From Methylobacterium sp. NMS14P (GTDB taxonomy: Bacteria; Pseudomonadota; Alphaproteobacteria; Rhizobiales; Beijerinckiaceae), in the NCBI RefSeq assembly GCF_028583545.1, contig NZ_CP087106.1, positions 4,460,501-4,524,500 of the forward strand: a stretch of DNA of 64,000 nt, written 5' to 3'. Below, piece after piece: positions 8,744 to 16,667 of the stretch. Position 1 is the first letter of the stretch; each line of letters begins with the position of its first letter. The notes below the pieces were generated by a model. It worked only from the letters and a program-made list of their open reading frames with translations. It did not search any database and was not told the DNA's origin. Both the position numbers and the translations under genes were made by a program.

Positions 8744-9009
8744 TCAGGCCAGGCGCTTCCAGCGGGAGCCATCGGCCGCATACCGCTCAGCGCCGACCGG
8801 GGAGGCTGAGCCGGGCGTGTTCAGGTCGCGCCGAGTCCGCTCGACGGTCGAGCGAGTCTGAGTGCTGCTGCCATCGGCATCGCGCCACCGAGCCGACCAA
8901 GCAGCGATGCGCTCGGCCTGGGTGGGCTTTCGCTAGGTATCACTGGCCCAGGCTTGCGAAGGGCGCGACGGGTCCAGGCGGTGCCGACTTCGACCTCGGA
9001 ACGGTTCAT
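8744..9009 (-). pseudogene. small hypothetical protein, frameshifted
   Basis: The ATG at 9009 (AGGA 8 bases upstream) opens MNRSEVEVGTAWTRRALRKP; after about residue 25 the sequence makes better protein sense in a second frame. That frame is QAERIAAWSARWRDADGSST, then TVERTRRDLNTPGSASPVGA, ending ERYAADGSRWKRLA and TGA at 8744. The second frame has no start codon and begins just after a TAG. I read one short gene with a frameshift. The region 8485-8743 has no convincing gene. Confidence 0.4.
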
Positions 9010-9130
9010 GGACGATCCTGTAGGGAAGCGGGGCGGCGACTTCGCCACAGATGAAGCCGGCGTCGTTGCCGAGGGCGGGTAGCTTCACGCGGCTGGCGAT
9101 CGAGTTGTGCGGCCGGTCAGGCTCGCCGTT

Positions 9131-9625
9131 TCAGCTGCAGCGGGGCTCGCCGGGTGGCACTAGCTCAGCGCTGTCGGGCACGGCGAAGTTGGCGGCCTCG
9201 ATCAGCGTCGCTCGCTCGCGGATCTTCTCGAGCAGCGGCACGAGACGCTGCGCCTCAGTGACGCAATCGGCCACCAGCCTGTCGACCTCGGCAGAAGCCT
9301 TCATGGCCTTGCGGTGCAGATCCTTGCGACGCTTCTGCTCGGCCTCGGGCCTGGCCTGGGCCTCAACCTCGGCAGTCAAGGCGGCAGCGTGCTGCGTGTT
9401 GGCCTGCAGCATCTGGATCCGGGCCGACTCGATGCGCGTATCGAGATCCACAACATCCTCGGTAGAGCCTCGCGGCAGCAAGTCCTCATGGTTCGCCAAC
9501 AAGGCATCGCACTCACGTCGCGCATGCTCACCCTCGGCGAAGATCTGCGCTGAGGTCTGAGGGCCCAGCCTCAGGCGGCGGCCGCAAGTCAGCACGGCTG
9601 CGGCCAAAGCTAACGTGCGGCGCAA
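9131..9625 (-). CDS. coiled-coil hypothetical protein
   Basis: Up to 164 residues. The main body (residues 30-150) is a long charged helical region (LDTRIESARIQMLQANTQHA, AALTAEVEAQARPEAEQKRR, DRLVADCVTEAQRLVPLLEK). It has no ATG until residue 72, and the first 30 residues overlap a short frame with a perfect ribosome binding site (9528-9674). The real gene may therefore start at 9674 and have suffered a frameshift near 9530-9560. It could be a phage scaffold or structural helper; no family recognised. Confidence 0.4.
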   Translation of the reverse strand: MRRTLALAAAVLTCGRRLRLGPQTSAQIFAEGEHARRECDALLANHEDLLPRGSTEDVVDLDTRIESARIQMLQANTQHAAALTAEVEAQARPEAEQKRRKDLHRKAMKASAEVDRLVADCVTEAQRLVPLLEKIRERATLIEAANFAVPDSAELVPPGEPRCS

Positions 9626-9674
9626 CGGTACCGTCGGGACGGTTGCGCCGCACGTTGACGTACTGAGGGGTCAT
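9528..9674 (-). CDS. short ORF with perfect ribosome binding site
   Basis: 48 codons from the ATG at 9674, preceded by AAGGAG at 7 bases, one of the best initiation sites in the island. The peptide begins MTPQYVNVRRNRPDGTVAPH and is Arg/Pro-rich. A 15-bp perfect inverted repeat (9612-9656) lies within its first 20 codons. It may be the true start of the coiled-coil gene 9131-9625 (then frameshifted), or a separate short peptide gene translationally linked to it. Confidence 0.4.
   Translation of the reverse strand: MTPQYVNVRRNRPDGTVAPHVSFGRSRADLRPPPEAGPSDLSADLRRG
9612..9656. repeat. perfect 15-bp inverted repeat
   Basis: AACGTGCGGCGCAAC at 9612-9626 and its exact reverse complement at 9642-9656 are separated by 15 bases. 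No T-run follows on either strand, so it is not a typical intrinsic terminator. It lies just inside a short reading frame and downstream of a ribbon-helix-helix gene, and could be an operator or a recombination site. Confidence 0.7.
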
Positions 9675-9685
9675 GCCAGTCTCCT

Positions 9686-9922
9686 TCAGGCTGCACGAGC
9701 GAGAGCGGGAGCGGCCGGCGGGGTGCGAGGATCGTCATCCGGGCTGAGCCGAACACTGTGACGGGCGAGATGCGCGCGCAGGCACTTGCGCGTGAACTCG
9801 CTCATGGTCTGGCCGCGCTGGCGGGGTGTGGTCTCCACCGCTCGGGCGAGATCGGTCGCGACCTTCAACCGAAGCAGGGCGTCTCGTCGAAGAGGATTGG
9901 TTATGATGCGGCTACGCCTCAA
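9686..9922 (-). CDS. ribbon-helix-helix-like small protein
   Basis: 78 residues. The central part (RDALLRLKVATDLARAV, then GQTMSEFTRKCLRAHLARHS) fits the strand-helix-helix pattern of CopG/Arc-type DNA-binding proteins: a short basic strand, then a helix containing S-E-F-x-R-x-x-L-R-x-H-L. The C-terminus is Pro-rich. Such proteins are usual autoregulators in phages and toxin-antitoxin pairs. No partner toxin is seen; the gene just downstream on the same strand is the short ORF at 9674. Confidence 0.5.
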   Translation of the reverse strand: MRRSRIITNPLRRDALLRLKVATDLARAVETTPRQRGQTMSEFTRKCLRAHLARHSVRLSPDDDPRTPPAAPALARAA

Positions 9923-10122
9923 TCACTGCGTAGCTAGAACGATGGATTACATGATGCGACGCGGCAAGTTGCTGCCGGATCTGTATAAATTTTGCCTGAC
10001 ACCTCACCATCAGACGTAGTTATGAACTGCGATAATTTGTTATATCCAGACTCACACAGTTATGCAAATATACCCCAGTTCAGAAATCAGTTTCCCTGCG
10101 CGGATGCAGAGCTGCACCGCGC

Positions 10123-10152
10123 AGCCGGCGGGCGAATAATTTTCCGCCGGCT
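10123..10152 (+). promoter_or_regulatory. hairpin directly upstream of a ribosome binding site
   Basis: AGCCGGCGG (10123-10131) and CCGCCGGCT (10144-10152) form a 9-bp stem with a 12-base AT-rich loop. It lies just before the GGGGAGGGAG ribosome binding site of the gene at 10175 and after an AT-rich, promoter-like stretch (9985-10060). It could modulate translation or mRNA stability of that gene. Confidence 0.4.
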
Positions 10153-10174
10153 TATCCAGGGGAGGGAGTTCGCC

Positions 10175-10360
10175 ATGAGCGCGCACATCTATCCAGACGT
10201 GAACACTACCTCGGCAAGCGGCACGGCGGCCAACAAGCCGGCTCATCGGTGGGGTGAAAACGTCAACTCGGGCGATCAGCTTCCCAGCCCATACCTGCTC
10301 GGCATCGCACTCGTGGGCTCGGCAGTGGCGTGCCTGCTGATCCGGTTGATCATCGGGTAA
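10175..10360 (+). CDS. small single-helix membrane protein
   Basis: 61 residues from an ATG preceded by GGGGAGGGAG. The first 40 residues are polar; the C-terminus is one membrane helix (LLGIALVGSAVACLLIRLII). The topology is that of a tail-anchored peptide. A stable hairpin precedes the ribosome binding site. Function unknown; it looks intact. Confidence 0.55.
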   Translation: MSAHIYPDVNTTSASGTAANKPAHRWGENVNSGDQLPSPYLLGIALVGSAVACLLIRLIIG

Positions 10361-10428
10361 GCGCCACGGCCCGCCTCAAGCTAAGGCGCGCCATTTTCAC
10401 TCGCTACCTCGCTACCGCTGCCGAACTG

Positions 10429-10686
10429 ATGAACGGCTGCCCCATGAGGCTCACCTTCGGACATCAGGGCGATTGGATCGTCGACCCCCGCGAACTGGCG
10501 TTGTGTCTCGGTGTGAGTGCGACGGACCTGAAGCGCATGGAACGTCAAGGCCAGGTCGATGCTCGGATCAAAGCCGGTTGCAGTGAGGATACCGGCCAAA
10601 CGCTAGTGACCGTTCGCCTGCCTGATAGAGGCTGGCGCGGCACCTTCGACCGCAGTGGCACGCTGATCGGCGAAGATTTTTGGTGA
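10429..10686 (+). CDS. hypothetical protein, possibly DUF6522 family
   Basis: 85 residues (an ATG 5 codons later is an alternative start). The pattern WIVDPRELALCLGVSATDLK, RMERQGQVDARIKAGCSEDT, VTVRLPDRGWRGTFDRSGTL has a helix pair that picks a target by position followed by a small beta sheet. This resembles DUF6522 proteins of methylobacteria (DPxxLAxxLGxxxxxLxxxxxxGxVxxxxExGxGED). The family name is from memory and tentative. Cytoplasmic, role unknown. Confidence 0.5.
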   Translation: MNGCPMRLTFGHQGDWIVDPRELALCLGVSATDLKRMERQGQVDARIKAGCSEDTGQTLVTVRLPDRGWRGTFDRSGTLIGEDFW

Positions 10687-10759
10687 TGTCACCGCGACGA
10701 TCCCACGCTGCCCAATCGCATCCTGCTGCGTTGTCCCTGCCGAACCGCAGGAGATGCTC

Positions 10760-11005
10760 ATGGCCTACGTGACGATCGAGAAGGATGGCGAGCCTTGGAT
10801 GTTCTGCCATTCGACCCATGGGGGCGAAATCGAAAAGCAAATCAGAGCCGCAAGCCTAGAGGCGCCTGCCGCCACCTTCTCGTCTCGACCTTCGACGCCG
10901 ATCGAGAGCCAGCACTGTGCCGACGCGATGGATACGCAGGGTGGGGTGGTCGAGGACCCGTTCAAGTTCTTCGCCGTGCCGGTGGTCGACGACAAAGCCG
11001 CCTGA
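10760..11005 (+). CDS. small hypothetical protein
   Basis: 81 residues beginning MAYVTIEKDGEPWMFCHSTH; AGGAG lies 7 bases before this ATG, while an ATG two codons earlier sits too close to it. The protein is acidic and soluble with a C-terminal DPFKFFAVPVVDD strand-like segment. No family recognised. It is the last convincing gene before the right attachment repeat. Confidence 0.5.
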   Translation: MAYVTIEKDGEPWMFCHSTHGGEIEKQIRAASLEAPAATFSSRPSTPIESQHCADAMDTQGGVVEDPFKFFAVPVVDDKAA

Positions 11006-11453
11006 GCCTCGTAGCCGGAGAATGCGGACAACTAGCACAATCCGGACAGATGTCCCGTTTGTCCGGCGTCTGGTCGATCCGATCACTCAGCCGCCTCCCG
11101 CCTCAGCACTGGGACGGACCACTCGTTCCCTGAACCCTTACGCCTGTGAAAACGGTAAGAAGATAAGAAGCGGCGGGCTCCGCGCTCTTGGCCGGATGTT
11201 CCAACGTGCCTTCGTTTCCTATCGCCGCTCCCTCGTTTGTTACCGGCTCGGGATCGTCGGTAAAAAACTTGCGGCCCTCACGCCCCCCCCGCTGAGCAGC
11301 CTCTGCATTCAGGGGAACATCGAAGGCGCGCTTGGACCTGTTAGGCCCCGTGATCAACACTAGCCAACACTGCTGGGAAAACAAACGTTCACAACTGTTC
11401 GCAAACACCATTCGTGGTGAGCCTGTGTTAGGCGGCGAGATGGTTCTTCGTCA
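11006..11453. other. island right end without a convincing gene
   Basis: Contains a weak minus-strand frame (11103-11411, 102 codons, no ribosome binding site) with no recognisable domain and a run of nine C at about 11283. An integrase would be expected near here, but no tyrosine-recombinase signature (R..HxxR..Y) is visible on either strand. Confidence 0.5.
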
Positions 11454-11500
<47 letters not shown>

Positions 11501-11693
11501 CGGAATTCGAGTGCCGAAACCTGTCTTCGCCTCCCGAGGTCCTCACGTCCCGGCCGGGCGCCAGGGGATAGCGGTGGCGGCGTCTCGCTGGCCTTCCGCC
11601 GGCCGCCCCGGCTCTGCACGCGGCGCGGACATCATCCGGCAATGCGCGTCGGCTAGGGCCGAGCTTGTCGGTGGCCTAAGCCCCCGCCGGCCG

Positions 11694-11740
11694 TCCACGC
11701 CCGCTTAGCAGCATCTCCGTCCGGAGTGGGCGGGCGTGGA
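11694..11740. repeat. inverted repeat element, copy 2 (TCCACGCCCGC family)
   Basis: TCCACGCCCGC and GCGGGCGTGGA arms span 47 bases, the same length as copy 1 at 1208-1254. It lies 194 bases after the right tRNA repeat, while copy 1 lies 213 bases after the left one. The stretch 11501-12084 has no convincing gene. Confidence 0.7.
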
Positions 11741-11853
11741 TTGCCGCCGGTGGTGCGGCCCCCACGAACGCGTGGGCGGCGGCCGATGTTACAAGACGAT
11801 ACAGCGAGCGTGTCGGATCGGCGCCACAGCTGAGCGGTCGACGGTGATCGACC

Positions 11854-11905
11854 TCCACGCCCGCGACTTGGTGACCCCCTCAAGACCCTGGTGGGCGGGC
11901 GTGGA
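11854..11905. repeat. inverted repeat element, copy 3 (TCCACGCCCGC family)
   Basis: TCCACGCCCGC at 11854-11864 and GCGGGCGTGGA at 11895-11905, with a 30-base loop. It is about 110 bases from copy 2 in otherwise gene-free DNA. Confidence 0.65.
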
Positions 11906-12084
11906 GTCCCCGGTGAGCGTTCGGGCGCGACCGCCCCGAGCGTCGCGGCGGTCGCCGGCCGGCGAACCTTCGATCGGGGTCGCGTGAGTTCACGCGTCCC
12001 TCCCCTGTTCGGGGGACGCGCCCCGAACCCTCGGAGCCTAGCCTCTCCGCCGGCGCAGACGCTGCGCCGCTCGGGAGGACATCC

Positions 12085-12303
12085 ATGGCCACCGCCCTGC
12101 TCCCCGCGCTCCGGCGCAACGTGCTGCTGTTCATTCTCGCGTTCGCCGCCGCCAGCCTGGCGTTCGGCACGGTGATGCTGACCTCGCCGCCAATCAGCGA
12201 GGCGGCCGTCTCGACCCTGACGGACGACGGGATCATCCCGCCGGTCACCAACTGCGAGTTCCTGCCGAGCGGGGACGTCGACAGCTGCACCGTCTACCGC
12301 TGA
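12085..12303 (+). CDS. small membrane-anchored hypothetical protein
   Basis: 72 residues with GGGAGGA 6 bases before ATG. An N-terminal hydrophobic helix (residues 13-33, NVLLFILAFAAASLAFGTVM) acts as signal or anchor; the short periplasmic part has two Cys (NCEFLPSGDVDSCTVYR) that could pair. No family recognised. First gene after the island's right junction. Confidence 0.6.
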   Translation: MATALLPALRRNVLLFILAFAAASLAFGTVMLTSPPISEAAVSTLTDDGIIPPVTNCEFLPSGDVDSCTVYR

Positions 12304-12543
12304 GCTCGAGACCGGGCCACGGTCGCGGTCGGGCCGCAGCGGGCCGCCACGGGTCATCGCGGTGCCGCCGACTGCGGCAGGTCCGCCCGCGCGGCCGGCC
12401 GGAGGCCGCGTCACCGGCGCGACACATCCGCCCCCGGCCTGTCTCGCCGGCCCCGGACCCGGTCGCGGACCGGCGCTTGACGCTGGGATGCCAGCGTGCC
12501 CTCCTGGCCGAAAGACAGAAACTGCCGCGGAGGACGGTCTGCC

Positions 12544-13758
12544 ATGGCGTTGATCCGGAGCTGCGTCCTCTCGGTCGCGATCGGCATCGCCGTGCTCGCC
12601 GGACAGGCCGCCGCCGCGCCGATCCGCGTCAAGGTCGGCGTCCTCAACGACATGTCGGGCGTCTACGCCGATACCGGCGGCAAGGGCTCCGTCGTCGCCG
12701 CGCAGATGGCGGTCGAGGATTTCGCCAAGGCCAACCCGGACGTGCAGGTCGAGATCGTCTCGGCCGATCACCAGAACAAGCCCGACGTCGGCGCCGCCGT
12801 CGCCCGCCAGTGGTACGACCGCGACGGCGTGGACGCGATCCTCGACGTGCCGACCTCCTCGGTGGCGCTGGCGGTGAGCCAGGTCACCCGCGAGAAGAAC
12901 AAGATCTTCATCGACTCGGGGGCCGGCACCACGGAGCTGACCGGCAAGCAATGCTCGCCGAACACGATCCAGTGGACCTACGACACCTACGCCCTCGCGC
13001 ACGGCACGGCCGGCGCCATGCTCAAGCGCGGCGGCGACACGTGGTACTTCCTCACCGCCGACTACGCGTTCGGCCTCTCCCTGCAGAACGAGGCGAAGGC
13101 CGTGATCGACACGGGCGGCGGGCGGGTGCTGGGCGCCGCCCGGGTCCCGTTCCCCGCCACGGACTTCTCCTCGTTCCTCCTGCAGGCGCAGGCCTCGGGC
13201 GCGAAGGTGGTGGGTCTGGCTAATGCGGGCGGCGACACGGTCAACGCGGTCAAGCAGGCGCACGAGTTCGGGCTGACCGACAGCGGCCAGAAACTCGCCG
13301 CCCTGCTGATCTACGCCGTCGACGTCCACGCGATCGGCCTGCAGACCGCGCAGGGACTGGTGCTGACCGAGTCGTTCTACTGGGATCTCAACCCGGAGAC
13401 GCGGGCCTTCTCGGAGCGCTTCTACCCGCGCAACGGCAACAGCATGCCGACGATGAACCATGCGGGCGTCTATGCCGGGCTCCTGCACTACCTGAAGGCC
13501 GTGGCGGCGACGACGTCGACGGACCCGCAGAAGACCATGGCCTGGATGAAGGCCAACCCGACCGATGACCCGCTGTTCGGCAAGGGCGTTGTCCGGGCGG
13601 ACGGGCGCAAGATCCACCCGATGTACCTGTTCGCGGTGAAGGCGCCGTCCGAGTCGAAGGGCCCGTGGGACCTCTACACGCTCCTCGACACGATCCCCGC
13701 CGAGCAGGCCTTCCGCCCCTTGGCCGACGGCGGCTGCCCGCTCGTCGCCAAGCCGTAG
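12544..13758 (+). CDS. ABC-type branched-chain amino acid/amide-like periplasmic binding protein
   Basis: 404 residues from the ATG preceded by GCGGAGGA; an upstream ATG (12496) lacks a site. A signal peptide (MALIRSCVLSVAIGIAVLAG, QAAAA) is followed by a type I periplasmic-binding fold: VKVGVLNDMSGVYADTGGKG, VEIVSADHQNKPDVGAA, NKIFIDSGAGTTELTG, WYFLTADYAFGLSLQ. These are hallmarks of the LivJ/Leu-Ile-Val receptor superfamily. Ligand not predictable. No permease or ATPase gene is nearby; the SDR gene follows after 17 bases and is probably co-transcribed, suggesting the ligand is a substrate of that enzyme. Confidence 0.85.
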   Translation: MALIRSCVLSVAIGIAVLAGQAAAAPIRVKVGVLNDMSGVYADTGGKGSVVAAQMAVEDFAKANPDVQVEIVSADHQNKPDVGAAVARQWYDRDGVDAILDVPTSSVALAVSQVTREKNKIFIDSGAGTTELTGKQCSPNTIQWTYDTYALAHGTAGAMLKRGGDTWYFLTADYAFGLSLQNEAKAVIDTGGGRVLGAARVPFPATDFSSFLLQAQASGAKVVGLANAGGDTVNAVKQAHEFGLTDSGQKLAALLIYAVDVHAIGLQTAQGLVLTESFYWDLNPETRAFSERFYPRNGNSMPTMNHAGVYAGLLHYLKAVAATTSTDPQKTMAWMKANPTDDPLFGKGVVRADGRKIHPMYLFAVKAPSESKGPWDLYTLLDTIPAEQAFRPLADGGCPLVAKP

Positions 13759-13775
13759 GGACGGAGCCGAACACC

Positions 13776-14534
13776 ATGATGCGCGCACTCGAAGGGCAGG
13801 TCGCCTGGGTGACGGGGGCCGGATCCGGCATCGGGCAGGCGGCCGCCGTGGCGCTGGCGCGGGCCGGGATGCGGCTCGCGCTCACGGGACGGGGTCAGGA
13901 GGCCCTCGCGCGCACCGCGGAGCTCGTCCGCGCGGCGGGCGGCGAGGCGCTGGTCGCCCCTGCCGACATGGGCGTCGCCGACGACGTGCAGCGCGCCTGG
14001 GAGGCGGTTCACGCCGCGTGGCAGCGCTGCGACCTGCTGGTGAACTCGGCGGGCCTCAACGTGCCGCAGCGCGGCTGGAGCGAGATCACGCCGGCCGGCA
14101 TCGACGCCGTGGTCGGCGTCAATCTCAACGGCCCCTTCTACGCGGCGCGGGCGGTGCTGCCGACCATGCGGGCGCAGCGGGGCGGCCTGATCATCCACGT
14201 CGCCTCCTGGGCCGGCCGCTACGTCTCCAAGCTGACGGGGCCGGCCTATTCCGCCGCCAAGCACGGGCTCGTGGCGCTCTCGGAGAGCCTGAACCAGGAG
14301 GAGTGCGGGCACGGCATCCGGTCCTGCTGCATCTGCCCCGGCGAGGTCGCGACGCCCCTCCTCGACAAGCGGCCGGTTCCGGTCACCGCGGAGGATCGCA
14401 GGCGCATGCTGCAGGCGGAGGATCTCGCCGAGACGATTCTGTTCGTCGCCCGCCTGCCGGCGTCCGTCTGCGTCAACGAGATCCTGATCAGCCCCACCTG
14501 GAACCGCGGCTATCTCGAGGGCGTGAAGCTCTGA
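13776..14534 (+). CDS. short-chain dehydrogenase/reductase
   Basis: 252 residues, normal for classical SDRs. The cofactor motif is TGAGSGIG (residues 13-20), with NSAG in strand 4, a Ser in HVASWAG and the YSAAK catalytic pair. The arginine after strand 2 (LTGRGQEAL) suggests NADP(H) preference. The C-terminal lid differs from the usual GG ending (ILISPTWNRGYLEGVKL), a pattern seen in 3-oxoacyl-ACP-reductase-like and YdfG-like enzymes. Substrate unknown. It follows the binding-protein gene by 17 bases. Confidence 0.88.
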   Translation: MMRALEGQVAWVTGAGSGIGQAAAVALARAGMRLALTGRGQEALARTAELVRAAGGEALVAPADMGVADDVQRAWEAVHAAWQRCDLLVNSAGLNVPQRGWSEITPAGIDAVVGVNLNGPFYAARAVLPTMRAQRGGLIIHVASWAGRYVSKLTGPAYSAAKHGLVALSESLNQEECGHGIRSCCICPGEVATPLLDKRPVPVTAEDRRRMLQAEDLAETILFVARLPASVCVNEILISPTWNRGYLEGVKL

Positions 14535-14585
14535 GCGGTCCCGTCCGCCGGTGCGGGACGGCGCGCGACCCGCGCGCGGCGGCCG

Positions 14586-14810
14586 TCAGCGGTAGGCTCT
14601 TCCGCCCTTCATGATCGCCGTGCGGTAGCCTTCGGGGTGGAGCGCTTTGCCGAGGGGATCCACGATCCGGACATCGGCGTGACCCGCCGCGAGCCAAGCT
14701 TTCGCGAGTACGACCGCGCTGGCAGCCCGGGTTCTGGTCTGCTGAATGACGCCGCTCGGCGCCCTGGCAGTGATGACATACTGCAGATACTGATAACCAG
14801 CATGTGTCAT
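14586..14810 (-). CDS. hypothetical protein
   Basis: 74 residues from the ATG at 14810 (MTHAGYQYLQYVITARAPSG); the frame is open upstream to 14969 and no start has a good ribosome binding site. The sequence contains AASAVVLAKAWLAAGHADVR, then IVDPLGKALHPEGYRTAIMK. The layout (helix, then V-x-I-x-D-P-x-G-x-x-L-x-P-E) is common in short methylobacterial proteins of unknown role. Convergent to the SDR gene. The stretch 14811-15223 holds an AT-rich patch (14985-15070) that probably contains the promoter of the stress-response pair. Confidence 0.5.
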   Translation of the reverse strand: MTHAGYQYLQYVITARAPSGVIQQTRTRAASAVVLAKAWLAAGHADVRIVDPLGKALHPEGYRTAIMKGGRAYR

Positions 14811-15223
14811 GAGGCAAGTAGACAGCAATCCGCGCGCCCGTCCTACAAGGTAGGTTAGAAAAGCGAGCGTGGCCGCTCGAATTTCCGGGTCCGCGCGCTC
14901 GCCGTCCGCCGTTCGACTGGCCCTGGCGCGGTTCGCCCCGCTCATCGCCCGTTCAGGCTGGCCGGACAACTGTCACCACAGCCAAGCTAAACATAAGTAT
15001 TTCTGAATTGTATCTGAGATTATAAGGATTAAATCTGGCGCAAGCTGGGCTATTTCAGGATTAAAATTTGATGAATGCGGAGTTCAGAACCGATTAAATC
15101 CACCGCGCCTACCAGCGCTGCCCGAAGGCGATGTGACGCGTCTTCGCCGAACCGATGGGGACAACGGTCCGGCGGACCGCCGGGCCCCGCGGGGCCGCAT
15201 CGCGCACGACCGGGGGCGCGACC

Positions 15224-15520
15224 ATGTCAGGGACCGAGGACGATCCAGGGATTCCGGGCTCCGCCGGTGCGGCGGACGCGGCCGGAACGGTCGCCGCGGC
15301 CGCGTCACGCCCGGTGCCGGACTCGGCGCCGGATCCGGAGCCCCGTCCGGCACGGCGGGACGGCGGGCCCGGCCGGCCGATCGACGACGGGGCGCGGGAC
15401 CGGATCGGGCGCGGCCTGCGCCTGCACTATGCCGGCGTCCTGGCCCTGCCGATCCCTGACCGGCTCCGGACGCTGCTCGACGAGCTCGCCGCCCACTCCG
15501 ACACGGAGGCCTCGCGATGA
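15224..15520 (+). CDS. nepR: NepR-type anti-sigma factor
   Basis: 98 residues. The N-terminal 60 residues are a variable Ala/Pro/Gly-rich tail; the C-terminus has the NepR core: ARDRIGRGLRLHYAGVLALP, then IPDRLRTLLDELAAHSD (IGxxLRxxYxxVLxxPIPDRxxxLLxxL). NepR binds EcfG and is titrated by phosphorylated PhyR in the alphaproteobacterial general stress response. GGGGGC lies before the ATG. Its TGA overlaps the ecfG start (ATGA), so the two are translationally coupled. No phyR or PhyR-kinase gene is adjacent. Confidence 0.9.
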   Translation: MSGTEDDPGIPGSAGAADAAGTVAAAASRPVPDSAPDPEPRPARRDGGPGRPIDDGARDRIGRGLRLHYAGVLALPIPDRLRTLLDELAAHSDTEASR

Positions 15521-16113
15521 CCCTGATGCTGCAAGCCGCTCCCGCGGGGAGCGGGTCCGGTCCGGCTCCTCAGGGCGCCGACGCCGAGATGCGCGACCTC
15601 CTGCTGGGGGCGATCCCGGCGCTGCGGGCCTTCGCGTTCTCGCTGACCTACGACCTCGACCGCTCGGACGACCTCGTGCAAGACACGCTGGTGCGCGCCT
15701 GGATCAACGCCGCCAGCTTCCGCCGCGGGACCAACCTGACGGCGTGGCTGTTCACGATCCTGCGGAACCTGTTCTACTCGGAGCAGCGCAAGCGCAAGCG
15801 CGAGGTGGAGGATGCCGACGGCGTCCATGCCGGGCGCCTGACCGCCCTCCCCGAGCAGGAGATCCGGATGGAGATGGCGCAGTTCCAGAGCGCGCTGAAC
15901 CGCCTGCCGCCGGCCCAGCGCGAGGCGCTGGTTCTCGTCGGAGCCCAGAGCTTCACCTACGAGGAGGCCGCGGCCATCTGCGGCGTCGCGGTGGGCACGA
16001 TCAAGAGCCGGGTCAGCCGCGCCCGGACCCGCCTGATCGAGGTGCTGGGCATGACCGGCACCGACGATATCGGGCCCGACCCGCAGACGCGCGCGGCCCT
16101 CGACGGCTCCTGA
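15517..16113 (+). CDS. ecfG: EcfG-type (ECF15) sigma factor of the general stress response
   Basis: 198 residues. The sigma-2 region spans residues 27-95 (FAFSLTYDLDRSDDLVQDTL, LTAWLFTILRNLFYSEQRKR). The sigma-4 region spans residues 125-180 (LNRLPPAQREALVLVGAQSF, YEEAAAICGVAVGTIKSRVS). Both, and the coupling to nepR, match EcfG. It should direct transcription of stress genes from GGAAC-N16/17-CGTT-type promoters; I did not find a convincing copy of that promoter immediately upstream of this pair. Confidence 0.9.
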   Translation: MTLMLQAAPAGSGSGPAPQGADAEMRDLLLGAIPALRAFAFSLTYDLDRSDDLVQDTLVRAWINAASFRRGTNLTAWLFTILRNLFYSEQRKRKREVEDADGVHAGRLTALPEQEIRMEMAQFQSALNRLPPAQREALVLVGAQSFTYEEAAAICGVAVGTIKSRVSRARTRLIEVLGMTGTDDIGPDPQTRAALDGS

Positions 16114-16133
16114 GGTGCGCTCCGCCGCGGCGC

Positions 16134-16667
16134 CTACTTGATGAGCCCGACGACGTCGCGGAACCGCCTGTGCCGCGCCGTGCCGAGCCACTCGAACACC
16201 ACCATCTCGGTGGTGACGATCTCGGCGCCGTGGGCCGCCATCCGGGCGAGCGCGGCGTCCCGGTTCCCGATCCGCCGCGAGCCCACGGCGTCGGCCACCA
16301 CGGCGACGCGGCGACCGGACTCGCGCAGTCCGAGAACCGTCTGCAGCACGCAGACATGCGCCTCGCAGCCGCTGACCACGAGGTCGCGATCCGCGGGCAG
16401 GCGCTCCAGGAAGCCGGGGGTCCGGGTCGCGCCGAAGCTCATCTTCGGGAAGGCCGTCCCGGGCTCGGGCGCCAGGGCAGGCACGGTCGGCCCGAGGCCG
16501 CCGGCATTCTGCTCGGTGACCAGGACCGGGACGTCGAGCAGCCGCGCGGCGGCGGTGAGGCGCCCCGCGTTGGCGACGACCCCGGCCCCCTCGGCGATCG
16601 TCGGTATCAGCCGGACCTGAACGTCGATGACGAGGAGGAGCGAGCGGGCGGGGTCGATCAGCGGCAT
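16134..16667 (-). CDS. isochorismatase-family cysteine hydrolase
   Basis: 177 residues from MPLIDPARSL; the much longer open frame upstream is antisense to other sequence. Motifs are Asp15 in LLVIDVQVRL, the cis-peptide region, and the nucleophile Cys in VVSGCEAHVCVLQT. These match the Asp-Lys-Cys hydrolases of the isochorismatase/YcaC type, which cleave amides or isochorismate-like esters. Substrate unknown. It is convergent to ecfG with a 20-base gap. Confidence 0.88.
   Translation of the reverse strand: MPLIDPARSLLLVIDVQVRLIPTIAEGAGVVANAGRLTAAARLLDVPVLVTEQNAGGLGPTVPALAPEPGTAFPKMSFGATRTPGFLERLPADRDLVVSGCEAHVCVLQTVLGLRESGRRVAVVADAVGSRRIGNRDAALARMAAHGAEIVTTEMVVFEWLGTARHRRFRDVVGLIK

Noticed and set aside
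11653..13788. 711-codon minus-strand frame
   Set aside because: Antisense to the periplasmic binding protein gene, which has a signal peptide, ribosome binding site and recognisable fold.
15155..15223. Longer N-terminus for NepR
   Set aside because: The extra residues are not NepR-like and the ATG at 15224 has a plausible ribosome binding site.
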